This document shows, one piece after another, positions 8,839 through 20,340 of a stretch of DNA of 64,000 bases. Each line of letters begins with the position of its first letter. Positions within the stretch are counted from its first letter, which is position 1. Both the position numbers and the translations under genes were made by a program. The notes beneath the pieces were generated by a model. That model was not told the DNA's origin. It searched no databases and was given only the letters and a program-made list of their open reading frames with translations. The stretch covers positions 51,859-115,858 of the forward strand of contig NZ_CAMQSF010000007.1 in assembly GCF_947036865.1 (NCBI RefSeq), written 5' to 3'. The stretch comes from an uncultured Caulobacter sp. Lineage in GTDB: Bacteria; Pseudomonadota; Alphaproteobacteria; Caulobacterales; Caulobacteraceae.

Positions 8839-9624
8839 ATGGCGAACGCCCTCTTTCTCGCTCTCGCTCTCCTGGCCCAGGACGGTTCGGCCGCCCCCCA
8901 AGGTCCCAACGCGCCGCCCACGGACGAGTACGGCTATGTCGCCTGGTGCTACGGCGCGCTGGGCGGCTACACGTCGCTGTACGACCGGGTGATGCCGGAG
9001 GTGACGCGCATCGAGAAGGCCTTCCCCGGTCCCGACGGGGTGCAGGCCGCGCTGAAGACCTATCCGGAGCTGCGCGCCCAGGCGCAGAAGGACCTGAAGA
9101 CCTTCGCCTCGGCGATCACGGCGGCCGAAAAGGCCAGCCCGCGTCCGATCTCCGAATATGGCGGCGCGCAGGTCAAGCGCGGCGCGGCCATGTGGAGCGG
9201 CGCCGATTCGGTGGACAAGGCCCGCCTCGCGCAGATGTGGATGAGCTGGAGCCCGCCCGGCGACTGCGAGCGCCGCGCCAAGGCCCTGGAGGTCAAGTCG
9301 ACCATCCTGGGCAAGGCCCTGAACTACAACGCCGCCTCGGCGGTGAACGCGCAATCGCCTGCGCCCGCGTCGCCCACCCCCGCCGCGCCGCCGCCCGCCG
9401 AAACGCCGTCGACCGCCGTCGCGCCCGAGCCGGCCAAGACCGAGACCAAGACGACCAAGGTCGCCGCCAAGACCACTAAGGCCGCGCCGAAGCCCGCGGC
9501 CAAGCCCGCCGTCTCCGCGAGCAAGGAGACCATCGTCGATCCGGCCAACCCCGCGCCGTGCGCCGGCAGCCTTGTCCCCGCCAAGCGCGGCGGCAAGGAC
9601 GTGCTGCTCTGCAAGGCCGACTAG
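8839..9624 (+). CDS. Exported protein with Ala/Pro/Lys-rich linker, unknown function
   Basis: This 261-residue protein starts at the ATG at 8839, which has AAAGGA upstream and gives a short signal peptide (MANALFLALALLAQDGSAA). The mature domain at residues 20-165 is helical, with two Cys (near YVAWCYG and GDCERR) that could pair. Residues 170-225 are a Pro/Ala then Lys/Thr linker (AKTETKTTKVAAKTTKAAPK), and the C-terminal 35 residues contain two more cysteines (CAGS, LLCKAD). The pattern of a folded domain, a basic linker and a small disulfide tail suggests a periplasmic or wall-associated protein. I do not recognise the family. Confidence 0.75.
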   Translation: MANALFLALALLAQDGSAAPQGPNAPPTDEYGYVAWCYGALGGYTSLYDRVMPEVTRIEKAFPGPDGVQAALKTYPELRAQAQKDLKTFASAITAAEKASPRPISEYGGAQVKRGAAMWSGADSVDKARLAQMWMSWSPPGDCERRAKALEVKSTILGKALNYNAASAVNAQSPAPASPTPAAPPPAETPSTAVAPEPAKTETKTTKVAAKTTKAAPKPAAKPAVSASKETIVDPANPAPCAGSLVPAKRGGKDVLLCKAD

Positions 9625-9634
9625 TTTCGCCGGA

Positions 9635-11098
9635 TCAGGGCGTGGCCGGCAGGCCGCCCGTCCTGGCCAGCGCCGCGTACCAAGCGGCGGAGGCCTTGGG
9701 CGTCCTGGCGCCGGTTTTCCGGTCCATGGCGATCAGGCCGAACTTCGAGGTGTAGCCGAGGTCCCACTCGAAATTGTCGACCAGGGTCCATTCGAAATAG
9801 CCGCCCACGTCGCAGCCGGCCTCGCGGGCGGCCAGCACCGCCTCCAGGTGCCGGCGCAGATAGGTGATGCGGAAACGGTCGTCGAGGATGGCCGGCCCGG
9901 TCCCGAACGGATCCGAGCAGCCGTTCTCGGTGACCAGCATCCTCGGCGCGCCGTACTCGCGGCGGACGCGGTCCAGGACCTCGAACAGGCCGGACGGATC
10001 GATGTGACGGCCGAAGGCGTCGAGCTCCGCGCCCCTCGGCGGCTGGGCCGGGGCGATCTTGCTGGGCGACGACAGATCAAGCCGCACATAGGCCGGGGCG
10101 TAGTAGTTCACGCCCAGGAAGTCGACGCGCTGGCGGGTGACGGCCATGTCGCCGTCGCGAACGACGCCCTTCAGCAGGTCGTCCATGTCCTTGGGATAGG
10201 ACCCCTTGAACAGGGGATCCAGCCAGGCCTTGTTCCACAGCGCGTCGAGCCCGTCGGAGGCCAGGCGGTTCCAGACCGCCCACGGCCCGCCGGCCGGGCG
10301 GCAGGGCTGCAGCGCCATGGTCGTGCCCACGGTCGCGCCTTGGGTCCCCGCCCGCAGCGCCTGCATCGCCAGGCCCTGGCCGAGGTTCATGTGATGGACG
10401 ACCTTGCCCAGCAGGCCGATGTCCTTCAGCCCCGGGGCGTGCTCGCCGAGCACATGGCCGAACACGGCGTGCACCGCCGCCTCGTTGAGGACGATGTAGT
10501 GCTTGAGCCGGTCGCCCAGCCGGTCGACGACCGCGTGGGCGTAGTCGGCCAGGCGCTGGGCGGTGTCGCGGCTCGCCCAGCCGCCCTTGGCCTGCAAGCC
10601 CTGGGGCAGGTCCCAGTGGAACAGGGTCGCATAGGGCGTGATCCCCTTTTCCAGCAGCGCATCGACCAGCCTGGCGTAGTGGTCGAGACCGGCCGCGTTC
10701 ACCGCGCCCTCCCCCGTCGGCAGGATCCGCGACCAGCTGATCGAGAAGCGGTAGGCGTTCAGCGCCATCGCGGCCATCGTGTCGACGTCCTCCTGGAAGC
10801 GCCGATAGCTGTCGGTGGCGACCGTGGCGTCCGAGCCGTCCTTGACGTGACCGGGGACCTTTTCGAACAGGTCCCAGACGCTGGGACCGCGCCCGTCGGC
10901 GGTCTGGCCCCCTTCGGTCTGGAAGGCGGCGGTGGCGACGCCCCAGACGAAGTCTTCCGGAAATCGCCGGCTTTTCGGCTTCAGGTCGGTCGGGCGCGCA
11001 TTCTCGCAGCCCTCAAGCCCGAAGGCCGCGCCGCCCAGCGCCGCCATGCCCAGAGCCTGGGCCCCCAAAGTCCGGCGGCTGACGCCTGACCGCTCCAT
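9635..11098 (-). CDS. GH1 family beta-glucosidase, exported (Tat-like signal)
   Basis: This 487-residue glycoside hydrolase family 1 enzyme hydrolyses beta-glucosides or beta-galactosides with retention. The acid/base Glu is in VLNEAAV, where most family members have NEP, and the nucleophile Glu is in LVTENGCSD. FVWGVATAAFQTEG is the family N-terminal signature. Before it lies SRRTLG followed by a hydrophobic segment, a twin-arginine-type signal, and a Cys (LEGCEN) that could be lipidated. GGGAGGGG lies just before the ATG at 11098, which is preferred over 11128. Export separates it from cytosolic GH1 enzymes and suggests use of plant-derived beta-glucosides in the periplasm. Confidence 0.9.
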   Translation of the reverse strand: MERSGVSRRTLGAQALGMAALGGAAFGLEGCENARPTDLKPKSRRFPEDFVWGVATAAFQTEGGQTADGRGPSVWDLFEKVPGHVKDGSDATVATDSYRRFQEDVDTMAAMALNAYRFSISWSRILPTGEGAVNAAGLDHYARLVDALLEKGITPYATLFHWDLPQGLQAKGGWASRDTAQRLADYAHAVVDRLGDRLKHYIVLNEAAVHAVFGHVLGEHAPGLKDIGLLGKVVHHMNLGQGLAMQALRAGTQGATVGTTMALQPCRPAGGPWAVWNRLASDGLDALWNKAWLDPLFKGSYPKDMDDLLKGVVRDGDMAVTRQRVDFLGVNYYAPAYVRLDLSSPSKIAPAQPPRGAELDAFGRHIDPSGLFEVLDRVRREYGAPRMLVTENGCSDPFGTGPAILDDRFRITYLRRHLEAVLAAREAGCDVGGYFEWTLVDNFEWDLGYTSKFGLIAMDRKTGARTPKASAAWYAALARTGGLPATP

Positions 11099-11229
11099 CG
11101 TCCCCTCCCGTCTTGTCGTTGGGAACAAGATGCGGCCGCGAGGATGCGTTGGCTAGAGCGTGCTAGCCGTAAGTGTGAGCGGTTTCGGCGGCTAGCAGGC
11201 TCTAAATGTTTGAAATCGAGCCTGTTTAT

Positions 11230-11257
11230 CTGTTTCGAATGGGTCCATTCGAAACAG
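11230..11257. repeat. Perfect 12-bp hairpin
   Basis: CTGTTTCGAATG at 11230-11241 and its exact reverse complement at 11246-11257 flank a GGTC loop. It sits in the 185-bp gap between the GGDEF-EAL gene end and the start of the GH1 gene, both on the minus strand. It may terminate nothing on that strand, since no T-run follows; it looks like a dispersed intergenic hairpin or a protein-binding site. Confidence 0.7.
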
Positions 11258-11283
11258 ACTGGCTCTAGCTCACGCTTGGGAAA

Positions 11284-13449
11284 TCAGCTGGCCTTGGCCT
11301 GGATCCGGACGGCGGAGATGGCGTCGGCCGACATCGGACGACCCAGCAGGTAACCCTGGAACTCGATGCAGCCGAGCTTGATCAGGGCGTCGAACTGGCC
11401 CTGGGTCTCGACCCCTTCGGCGGTGGTCTTCAGGCCCAGCGACTTGGCCAGGCTGACGATCGCCGAGGCCACCGCCACCGACTCGCCATTGCCGGGAAGG
11501 CTGGACACGAACGAGCGGTCGATCTTCAGCTTGTCGATCGGATGGCGGCGCAGATAGGCCAGGCTGGCATAGCCGGTGCCGAAGTCGTCCAGCGCCAGCC
11601 GGAAGCCTTGGCGCTTCAGGCGCCGCAGAGCCTCGTGCACGCCGTCGCTGTCCTTCAGAAGCGCGGTCTCGGTGATTTCCAGCATGAAGGTTTCGGGCCG
11701 CGCGCCGGTCTCGGCCAGGATCGCCTCGACCTCGCCGACGAAGCCGGGCGCCGACAGCTGGAGCGCCGACACGTTGACCGACACCTCCAGCCCCGTCCAG
11801 CGCAGGCTGTCATAGCAGGCGCGGCGGAACACGGCCGCGCCGACCGCGCCGATCAGGCCGCAGGACTCGGCCAGCGGAATGAAGATGGCGGGGGAGATCT
11901 CGCCCCGCTCGGGGTGGGTCCAGCGGGCCAGCGCCTCGACCCCGACCATGCGACGCTTGGCGTCGGTCAACGGCTGGTAGGCGACGGTCAGGGCGTCATT
12001 GTCGAGCGCGGCCCGCAGGTCGCGCTCCAAGCCCTTCCGCAGGCGCAGGGCGGCGTCCATCTCCGGCTCAAAGAAGGCGAAGCGGCCGCGGCCGGCCTCC
12101 TTGGCGCGATAAAGGGCGACGTCGGCCTGACGCAGAAGCTCGGCCTGGCCCTGTTCGGCGTCGGAGACCACCGCGACGCCGACCGAGCAAGACAGCTCGG
12201 CCCGACCGATCGACAGATCGACCTCGCCGGACAGGCCGTCGACGACGCGTTGGGCCAGGGCCGCGGCGCCATTGGGCGTGGTGTCGGGCTGGATGATGGC
12301 GAACTCGTCGCCGCCCAGGCGGCAGATGGTGTCGGTCTCGCGGCAGATCACCTTCAGACGGCGGGCCACCTCGCGGATCAGCTGATCGCCGGCGTCGTGG
12401 CCGTAGCTGTCGTTGACTTCCTTGAACCGGTCGAGGTCGATGCAGAGCACGCCCAGATGGCCGGGCTTGCGCCTCAGGGTCGCGTGGGCGTGGACCAGCC
12501 GGTCGGTGAACAGGGTGCGGTTGGCCAGGCCCGTCAGCGGATCGTGCAGCGCCAGGTGCTTGGCCTCGGCCTCGCTCAGCAGCAGCTTCTTGGCCGCGCG
12601 GCGAGTGATGCGGAACAGCAGGATGGAGCCGGCGCCGGCCGCCAGGATGGCCAGGCCCAGCAGCGGGCTCGCCGACCTCAGCAACTCCTCGCCTGGCTTG
12701 CGGGCGCTCCAGCGCAGGACGATGCGTCGCCCATCGGTCGCCTTGCCCAGCACCGTCTCGGCGTCGGCCGAGGGCGGGTCGGCCGGCCTGACGATGGCGA
12801 TATGGGCGTCGTGCAGCAGGAAGCGGTCGGAGAAGGTCTTGATCACGCTGTTGGCCACCGGAATGCCCGTCACCAAAAGCGGCGCGCGGGGGCCTCGGGT
12901 CTTGGCCTTCAGATCGGGGCGGATCAGCGACACGGTCATCAGCACCGGCTCGGCGCCGATTAGTTCGACGCGGCTGCCGTGCACGGCCCGCAACTCGGCG
13001 ACCTTCTTGGGATCCTTCTCGATCTCGCGGACGGTCTCGACGAGCCGCTGGGTCGGCCCCGCGTAGCGCGCGTAGGTCTCCGGAGCGACGTCCTGGCCGT
13101 TGACGTGGCCATAGATCGGTCGGCCGTCGGCATCCAGGACATAGACGACCTTGTAGCCCAGGGCCCCGCCCAGCGACGCGCCGATATTCTGACGCGCCCA
13201 AGCCGGGTCGAACTGGTTGTCCAGCTTGATGATCGCCTCGTCCCAGATCACATAGGGATTGAGCGCGGTCTGAACCTCCTTGCCGCGCTGGCGCAGACCG
13301 TTGCCGACCAGGGTCTGCTCGTACTGACGCTCCCGCTGATCGGCGTGCCGCGTGGCGAGAGTCAGGGCGATACCGGCGAGCAGGATCATGCCCGCCGCCA
13401 TGCCGACGATCAGGCCAAAGATCTTAAGCTCTATGTTGCGACGGTCCAT
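11284..13449 (-). CDS. Membrane GGDEF-EAL protein with CHASE4-like sensor (cyclic-di-GMP turnover)
   Basis: This 721-residue inner-membrane protein has a transmembrane helix near residues 12-33, a periplasmic region of about 220 residues with CHASE4-like features (NPYVIWDEAIIKLDN), a second helix near residues 265-285, then a GGDEF domain and an EAL domain. The GGDEF active site is intact (RLGGDEFAII). The EAL domain keeps VEALARW, EITET, DDFGTGYASL, KIDRSFV and AEGVET, so both synthesis and breakdown of c-di-GMP are possible in sequence terms. The start at 13449 has GGGGAGAG just upstream. The signal sensed is unknown. Confidence 0.9.
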   Translation of the reverse strand: MDRRNIELKIFGLIVGMAAGMILLAGIALTLATRHADQRERQYEQTLVGNGLRQRGKEVQTALNPYVIWDEAIIKLDNQFDPAWARQNIGASLGGALGYKVVYVLDADGRPIYGHVNGQDVAPETYARYAGPTQRLVETVREIEKDPKKVAELRAVHGSRVELIGAEPVLMTVSLIRPDLKAKTRGPRAPLLVTGIPVANSVIKTFSDRFLLHDAHIAIVRPADPPSADAETVLGKATDGRRIVLRWSARKPGEELLRSASPLLGLAILAAGAGSILLFRITRRAAKKLLLSEAEAKHLALHDPLTGLANRTLFTDRLVHAHATLRRKPGHLGVLCIDLDRFKEVNDSYGHDAGDQLIREVARRLKVICRETDTICRLGGDEFAIIQPDTTPNGAAALAQRVVDGLSGEVDLSIGRAELSCSVGVAVVSDAEQGQAELLRQADVALYRAKEAGRGRFAFFEPEMDAALRLRKGLERDLRAALDNDALTVAYQPLTDAKRRMVGVEALARWTHPERGEISPAIFIPLAESCGLIGAVGAAVFRRACYDSLRWTGLEVSVNVSALQLSAPGFVGEVEAILAETGARPETFMLEITETALLKDSDGVHEALRRLKRQGFRLALDDFGTGYASLAYLRRHPIDKLKIDRSFVSSLPGNGESVAVASAIVSLAKSLGLKTTAEGVETQGQFDALIKLGCIEFQGYLLGRPMSADAISAVRIQAKAS

Positions 13450-13581
13450 CTCTCTCCCCAGAGATGGGCGCATCCTTGACGATAACCCTTGCGGAAACCT
13501 TATGCGAAACCTTCCGTAGGCGCTTTATCTGACGTTGTTACGCGAAATGGGGTTTCGGGCGCCCTTGGCCGAACAGGTCGG

Positions 13582-16254
<2,673 letters not shown>

Positions 16255-16279
16255 AGGCGGGAAGTCCAGATAGCTCTCT

Positions 16280-16404
16280 CCCCTCCCCTTGATGGGGAGG
16301 GGTAGGGGTGGGGTGACGCGGCGGCCGATCCCGACCGAGGCGTTCAATCTTGAAGCGCTGTCACCCCCATCCCCGCCCTTCCCCCATCAAAGGGGGAAGG
16401 GAGA
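16280..16404. repeat. Palindromic repeat element between the two metH halves
   Basis: CCCCTCCCC-TTGAT-GGGGAGGGG at 16280-16302 is a perfect 9-bp stem. A matching element in reverse orientation at 16376-16404 pairs CCCTTCCCCC with GGGGGAAGGG around ATCAA. The two ends are roughly inverted copies. The element lies exactly where a single-chain MetH would have its linker between the barrel and pterin domains. Confidence 0.75.
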
Positions 16405-16424
16405 AGACGGGAGCCGCGAAAACA

Positions 16425-17501
16425 CTAGGCCAGTTCGAACGGCTCGAGGCCCGCCAGACGCATGGCCTTGGGGCGCTCGGGGATTTGACGGGGCGCGACG
16501 CCGCGCACTTCATCGGCGACGTGGCGGATGTGGTCCGGCGTCGTGCCGCAGCAGCCGCCCAGGATGTTGACGAGACCGTCCTTGGCCCATTCGTGCAGGG
16601 CGTGGCCGGTCTGGTGCGGCTCCTCGTCGTACTGGCCCATGGCGTTGGGCAGGCCGGCGTTGGGATAGGCCGCGACCAGGGTGTCGGCGATGCGGGCCAT
16701 CTCGGCGATGTGCGGCCGCATCAGGTCCGCGCCGAGGGCGCAGTTGAAGCCCACGGCGAACGGCTTGGCGTGCTTGACGCTGTTCCAGAACGCCTCGGCC
16801 GTCTGGCCCGACAGGGTGCGGCCGGAGCGGTCGGTGATGGTGCCGCTGATCCAGATCGGCAGCTCCTCGTGCCCCTCGTCGCGCAGGTCGAGGATGGCCT
16901 TGATCGCCGCCTTGCAGTTCAGGGTGTCGGTGATGGTCTCGATCAGGAAGAGATCGACACCGCCCTGGTAGAGGGCGTCCACCTGCTGACGATAGGCGGC
17001 GTAGACCTGGTCGAAGGTCACCTTGCGCGCGCCCGGATCGTTCACGTCCGACGACATCGACAGCATGACGTTCAGCGGCCCGATCGAGCCGGCGATGAAC
17101 TTCGGGCGCTCCGGATTCTTCGCGTTCCAGCGGTCGGCTACCGAGCGACCGATCCTGGCCCCTTCCAGATTGATGTCCCAGACGTCCTGTTCCGACAGGT
17201 GATAGTCGGCCTGGGCGATCGTGGTGCCCGAGAAGGTGTTGGTCTCGGAGATGTCGGCGCCGGCGGCGAAATAGGCGTCGTGCAGCTCGGCCACGAGATC
17301 CGGCCGGGTCAGGCACAGGATGTCGTTGTTGCCCTTCATCTGGCCGTTGTAGGCGGCGAAGCGCTGGGCCCGATAATCGGCTTCCGACAGGCCCTTCTTC
17401 TGGAACATCACGCCCCAGGAGCCGTCGAGGATCAGGATGCGCTCCTTGGCGGCGGCCTTCAGGGCGGCGACGCGATTGGCGCGGACGGAGAGGTCGGTCA
17501 T
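16425..17501 (-). CDS. metH: Methionine synthase, N-terminal homocysteine S-methyltransferase half
   Basis: This 358-residue protein is the zinc-dependent homocysteine-binding barrel of MetH on its own. The zinc cysteines are in GFNCALGAD and the paired [12 protein letters not shown], and the N-terminal [11 protein letters not shown] matches the family. Its ATG at 17501 overlaps the TGA of the metallo-beta-lactamase gene by 4 bp (ATGA), so translation is probably coupled. The split into two polypeptides is also known in other alphaproteobacteria. A 170-bp gap containing a palindromic repeat separates it from the second half. Confidence 0.93.
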   Translation of the reverse strand: MTDLSVRANRVAALKAAAKERILILDGSWGVMFQKKGLSEADYRAQRFAAYNGQMKGNNDILCLTRPDLVAELHDAYFAAGADISETNTFSGTTIAQADYHLSEQDVWDINLEGARIGRSVADRWNAKNPERPKFIAGSIGPLNVMLSMSSDVNDPGARKVTFDQVYAAYRQQVDALYQGGVDLFLIETITDTLNCKAAIKAILDLRDEGHEELPIWISGTITDRSGRTLSGQTAEAFWNSVKHAKPFAVGFNCALGADLMRPHIAEMARIADTLVAAYPNAGLPNAMGQYDEEPHQTGHALHEWAKDGLVNILGGCCGTTPDHIRHVADEVRGVAPRQIPERPKAMRLAGLEPFELA

Positions 17502-18367
17502 TGCTTGGCCCCCGCCGCCTGCTGGCGCGCGAGTTCCTTGTTGAAAGCGGCTTCGTTCGTGTCGACGAACCGGGCCAGCTCCGTCGGATCGACGAAGGCG
17601 TTGGGGACGGCGCGCAGCTGCTTCTGGCGCTTGGCCAGCAGATTCCCCTGCTCCTCGTGGGCGGGCAGCATCACGTCGGTCGGGATGGCGCGCAGCTTGG
17701 CGAAGCTCTCGCGATAGTCGGCGACGATCGTCTTGTGGGTCTTGTTGCCGACCAGCACGTTGCCGGCCACCGACAGCGAGCACGGGAAGGTCACGGTCAG
17801 GGGCTGGCCCTTCTCGACGACGGCCGTGGTCCAGCTGGTGCAGCCGATCGTGTGGCCGGGCGTCAGATGCGCCACCAGAGTGGTCTCGCCCAGCCTCAGC
17901 TTCTGGCCGTCGCCGAAGGTCTTGTCGACCTTCACGGGGGGCATCGGCGTCGGGCCGTTCTCATTGTCGCCGATGTGATGGCCCTGCTCGATGGCCGGCG
18001 CGTCGCCACGCGAGATCCACAGCTTGGCGGTCGGAATGTCGGCCTTCAGCTGGGCCAGGCCCCCGGCGTGGTCGTAATGCGCGTGGGTGTTGGCCAGGAT
18101 CTTAACGTCGGCCAGTTGGAAGCCCAGCGTGGCGATATTGCGCTCGATCTGCTTGCCGACCTCCGCGTTCGGACCGCCGTCGAGCAGGACATGCCCCTCC
18201 GACGAGGTGATCAGCCAGGACGAAATGCCCTCGGTCCCCACGTAATAGATGTTGCCGACCACGCGGTAGGGCCGGGTCGGCTTGGTCCAGCTAGCCGGCA
18301 TCTCGGCGCGGGCCACGGGCGCGACGGCGGCCAGAGCCAGGGTCAATGCGATCAGAACGCGTCTCAT
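17498..18367 (-). CDS. Subclass B3 metallo-beta-lactamase-fold hydrolase, exported
   Basis: This 289-residue protein has a signal peptide (MRRVLIALTLALAAVAPVARA) and a metallo-beta-lactamase fold of subclass B3. The zinc ligands are visible: HAHYDH at residues 95-100, His172 in PGHTIG and His237 in LPAHEEQG. The length and fold match the CAU-1-type enzymes known from Caulobacter, which hydrolyse beta-lactams in vitro; I have not aligned them. The start codon overlaps the metF stop and the stop overlaps the metH start, each by 4 bp. Placing a periplasmic hydrolase inside a methionine operon suggests a role other than resistance, but none is shown. Confidence 0.9.
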   Translation of the reverse strand: MRRVLIALTLALAAVAPVARAEMPASWTKPTRPYRVVGNIYYVGTEGISSWLITSSEGHVLLDGGPNAEVGKQIERNIATLGFQLADVKILANTHAHYDHAGGLAQLKADIPTAKLWISRGDAPAIEQGHHIGDNENGPTPMPPVKVDKTFGDGQKLRLGETTLVAHLTPGHTIGCTSWTTAVVEKGQPLTVTFPCSLSVAGNVLVGNKTHKTIVADYRESFAKLRAIPTDVMLPAHEEQGNLLAKRQKQLRAVPNAFVDPTELARFVDTNEAAFNKELARQQAAGAKQ

Positions 18368-19323
18368 GCCGCCGCCTCCGCCGAAGTCGCCGCCGTCTCG
18401 CGCACGCCCAGCACGCGGCAGATGGCGTAGACCAGATCGGCCCGGTTCAGGGTGTAGAAGTGGAAGTCCTCGAAGCCCTGCTCCTGCAGCTTGGCGCACA
18501 TCTCGGCGGCCACGGAGCAGGCGATCAGGCGGCGGGTCTCGGCATCGTCCTCGAGGCCGTCGAACAGATTGCCGAGCCAGGCCGGGATCGCCGTCTGGCA
18601 GGCGGCGGCCATCTTCTTCAGACCGTTGAAGTTGGTCACCGGCATGATCCCCGGCACGATCGGAATGGTGATCCCGGCCGCGCGGACCTTGTCGACGAAG
18701 CGCAGGAAGGCGTCGAGGTCGAAGAAGAACTGGCTGATCCCCAGGGTCGCGCCGGCGTCGATCTTCTGCTTCAGCACGTCGATGTCGTGCTCGATCGACG
18801 GGCTCTCCGGGTGTTTCTCGGGATAGACCCCGACCAGCACCTCGAACGGGCCCACGCCGCGCACGGCGCGGGTCAGCTCGGTGGCGTTAGCGTAGCCGTC
18901 CGCGCGCGGAACATAGGCCCCGCCGATGCCGCCTTCGCCGGGCGGCGGATCGCCGCGCAGCGAGACGATGTGCCGAACGCCCGTGCGCCAGTAGTCGCGG
19001 ATCACCTCGTCGACCTCCTCCCGGCTGGCGCCGACGCAGGTCAGGTGGGCGGCCGGCTTGAGGGTCGTCTCATCGAGGATGCGCTTGACGGTCCGGTGCG
19101 TGCGCTCGCGGGTCGAGCCGCCCGCGCCGTAGGTGACCGACACGAAGGCCGGGTCGAGCGGCGCCAGGCGGGTGATCGCCTGCCACAGGCTCTCTTCCAT
19201 CTGCGGCGTCTTGGGCGGGAAGAATTCGAACGACACGCGGGGGCGGCCGCCCGAGGAGTTCTGCCCGCGCTCGCCGGCGCGAGCGACGGGACCGATGACA
19301 CGGCGGGTCGGCGGAAGGGTCAT
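18364..19323 (-). CDS. metF: 5,10-methylenetetrahydrofolate reductase
   Basis: This 319-residue FAD enzyme makes 5-methyltetrahydrofolate, the methyl donor used by MetH. Family motifs include VSFEFFPPKT near the N-terminus with the catalytic-region Glu, VTYGAGGST, HLTCVG, SLRGDPP and FFFDLDAFLRF. The ATG at 19323 overlaps the upstream arsR-methyltransferase stop by 4 bp, and its TGA overlaps the metallo-hydrolase start by 4 bp. A much longer open frame extends upstream but covers the neighbouring gene in another frame and is not real. Confidence 0.95.
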   Translation of the reverse strand: MTLPPTRRVIGPVARAGERGQNSSGGRPRVSFEFFPPKTPQMEESLWQAITRLAPLDPAFVSVTYGAGGSTRERTHRTVKRILDETTLKPAAHLTCVGASREEVDEVIRDYWRTGVRHIVSLRGDPPPGEGGIGGAYVPRADGYANATELTRAVRGVGPFEVLVGVYPEKHPESPSIEHDIDVLKQKIDAGATLGISQFFFDLDAFLRFVDKVRAAGITIPIVPGIMPVTNFNGLKKMAAACQTAIPAWLGNLFDGLEDDAETRRLIACSVAAEMCAKLQEQGFEDFHFYTLNRADLVYAICRVLGVRETAATSAEAAA

Positions 19324-20297
19324 GCGGCGCTCCTCTCGGCGACGACCTTGGCCGGGCGACGCGCGGTCCAGATCTTGACGGTCAGCCCTTCGTCCGTGGC
19401 CGGCGGCAAGGCGATATTGCTTTCCAGCGCCAGGCCCGCCGCCTGCAGCCAGGTGACGATCTCGACGTCGTCGAAGCCCAGGCGCCGGTGCTGGTGCACC
19501 TCGCGCAGGAACTCGTGGTCGTGCGGGGCGAAGTCGGCGATCAGCAGCAGCCCGCCGGGGGTGACGAGGCGCGCGGCCTCGGCCACGGCGTTGGCCGGAT
19601 CGGTCAGGTAATGCAGCACCTGATGGACGGTGACGAGATCGGCGCAGCCGCCCGGCAGGCCGGTGCGGAAGATGTCGCCGTGGCGCAGCTCGCAGGCGGT
19701 CAGGCCCGCCTTGGCCACCTCGTCGCGGGCGATGTTCAGCATCTGCTGCGAGAGGTCGAGCCCCAGGGCGTTGGACGCCCGCTTGCCCAGCAGGGTCAGC
19801 ATGCGCCCGGCCCCGGCGCCCAGATCGACCATCTCGTCGAACGGCCCCTCCCCGGTCGCCCGCAGGATCGCCGCCTCGACCTCGGCCTCGTCGACATAGA
19901 GCGAGCGGATCTCGTTCCAGCGGGCGGCGTTGCGGGCGAAATAGGCCTGGGCGTCGGTCGAGCGCTCGGCGCGGACGGCGGCCAGCTTGTCGGCGTCGAG
20001 ACGCACGATCGGATCGGCGTCGTCGATCAGATCGAGCGCCTGCTCGACCAGGAACCGGCCCGGCGACTTGGCGGCCAGGCGGTAAAAGACCCAGGCCCCG
20101 TCCGGAAACCGCTCGACCAACCCCGCCTCGGCCAGCAGCTTCAGGTGGCGCGAGACGCGGGGCTGGCTCTGGTCGAGGATCCGGCACAGCTCCAGCACCG
20201 ACAGCTCCTCGGCCGCCAGCAGGGCCAGCAAACGCAGGCGCGTGGACTCGCCCGCGGCGCGCAGCACATCGACGACCTGTTCGGCGGAAAGCTTCAT
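19320..20297 (-). CDS. ArsR-family regulator fused to a SAM-dependent methyltransferase domain
   Basis: This 325-residue protein has an ArsR winged helix at residues 1-95 (ESTRLRLLALLAAEELSV, then the recognition helix region QSQPRVSRHLKLL). A class I methyltransferase domain follows at about residues 140-260, with VDLGAGAGRML and LGLDLSQQML. This architecture is known for methionine-cycle regulators of the SahR kind, where S-adenosylhomocysteine is sensed. As first gene of an operon with metF and metH, it probably represses its own operon. The adjacent palindrome at 20300-20325 is the likely operator. No ribosome binding site precedes the ATG. Confidence 0.9.
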   Translation of the reverse strand: MKLSAEQVVDVLRAAGESTRLRLLALLAAEELSVLELCRILDQSQPRVSRHLKLLAEAGLVERFPDGAWVFYRLAAKSPGRFLVEQALDLIDDADPIVRLDADKLAAVRAERSTDAQAYFARNAARWNEIRSLYVDEAEVEAAILRATGEGPFDEMVDLGAGAGRMLTLLGKRASNALGLDLSQQMLNIARDEVAKAGLTACELRHGDIFRTGLPGGCADLVTVHQVLHYLTDPANAVAEAARLVTPGGLLLIADFAPHDHEFLREVHQHRRLGFDDVEIVTWLQAAGLALESNIALPPATDEGLTVKIWTARRPAKVVAERSAA

Positions 20298-20299
20298 AC

Positions 20300-20325
20300 G
20301 GACATAAAGATATCTTTATGTCCGA
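20300..20325. promoter_or_regulatory. Perfect 26-bp palindromic operator of the methionine operon
   Basis: CGGACATAAAGAT at 20300-20312 is followed directly by its exact reverse complement at 20313-20325. It ends 2 bp before the arsR-methyltransferase start codon. It is AT-rich in a GC-rich context, as expected for an ArsR-type operator. Because it occupies the normal Shine-Dalgarno position, the transcript may be leaderless. Confidence 0.85.
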
Positions 20326-20340
20326 TTTGGCAAGAGAAAC

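Noticed and set aside
16255..16424. A missing linker or an in-frame fusion joining the two metH halves
   Set aside because: Both halves have their own start and stop and the gap is a palindromic repeat with stops in every relevant frame, so this is a true gene split.
17498..18367. The metallo-beta-lactamase gene as an acquired resistance gene
   Set aside because: It is tightly embedded in the methionine operon, matches the local base composition, and no mobile element is near, so it is a resident gene.
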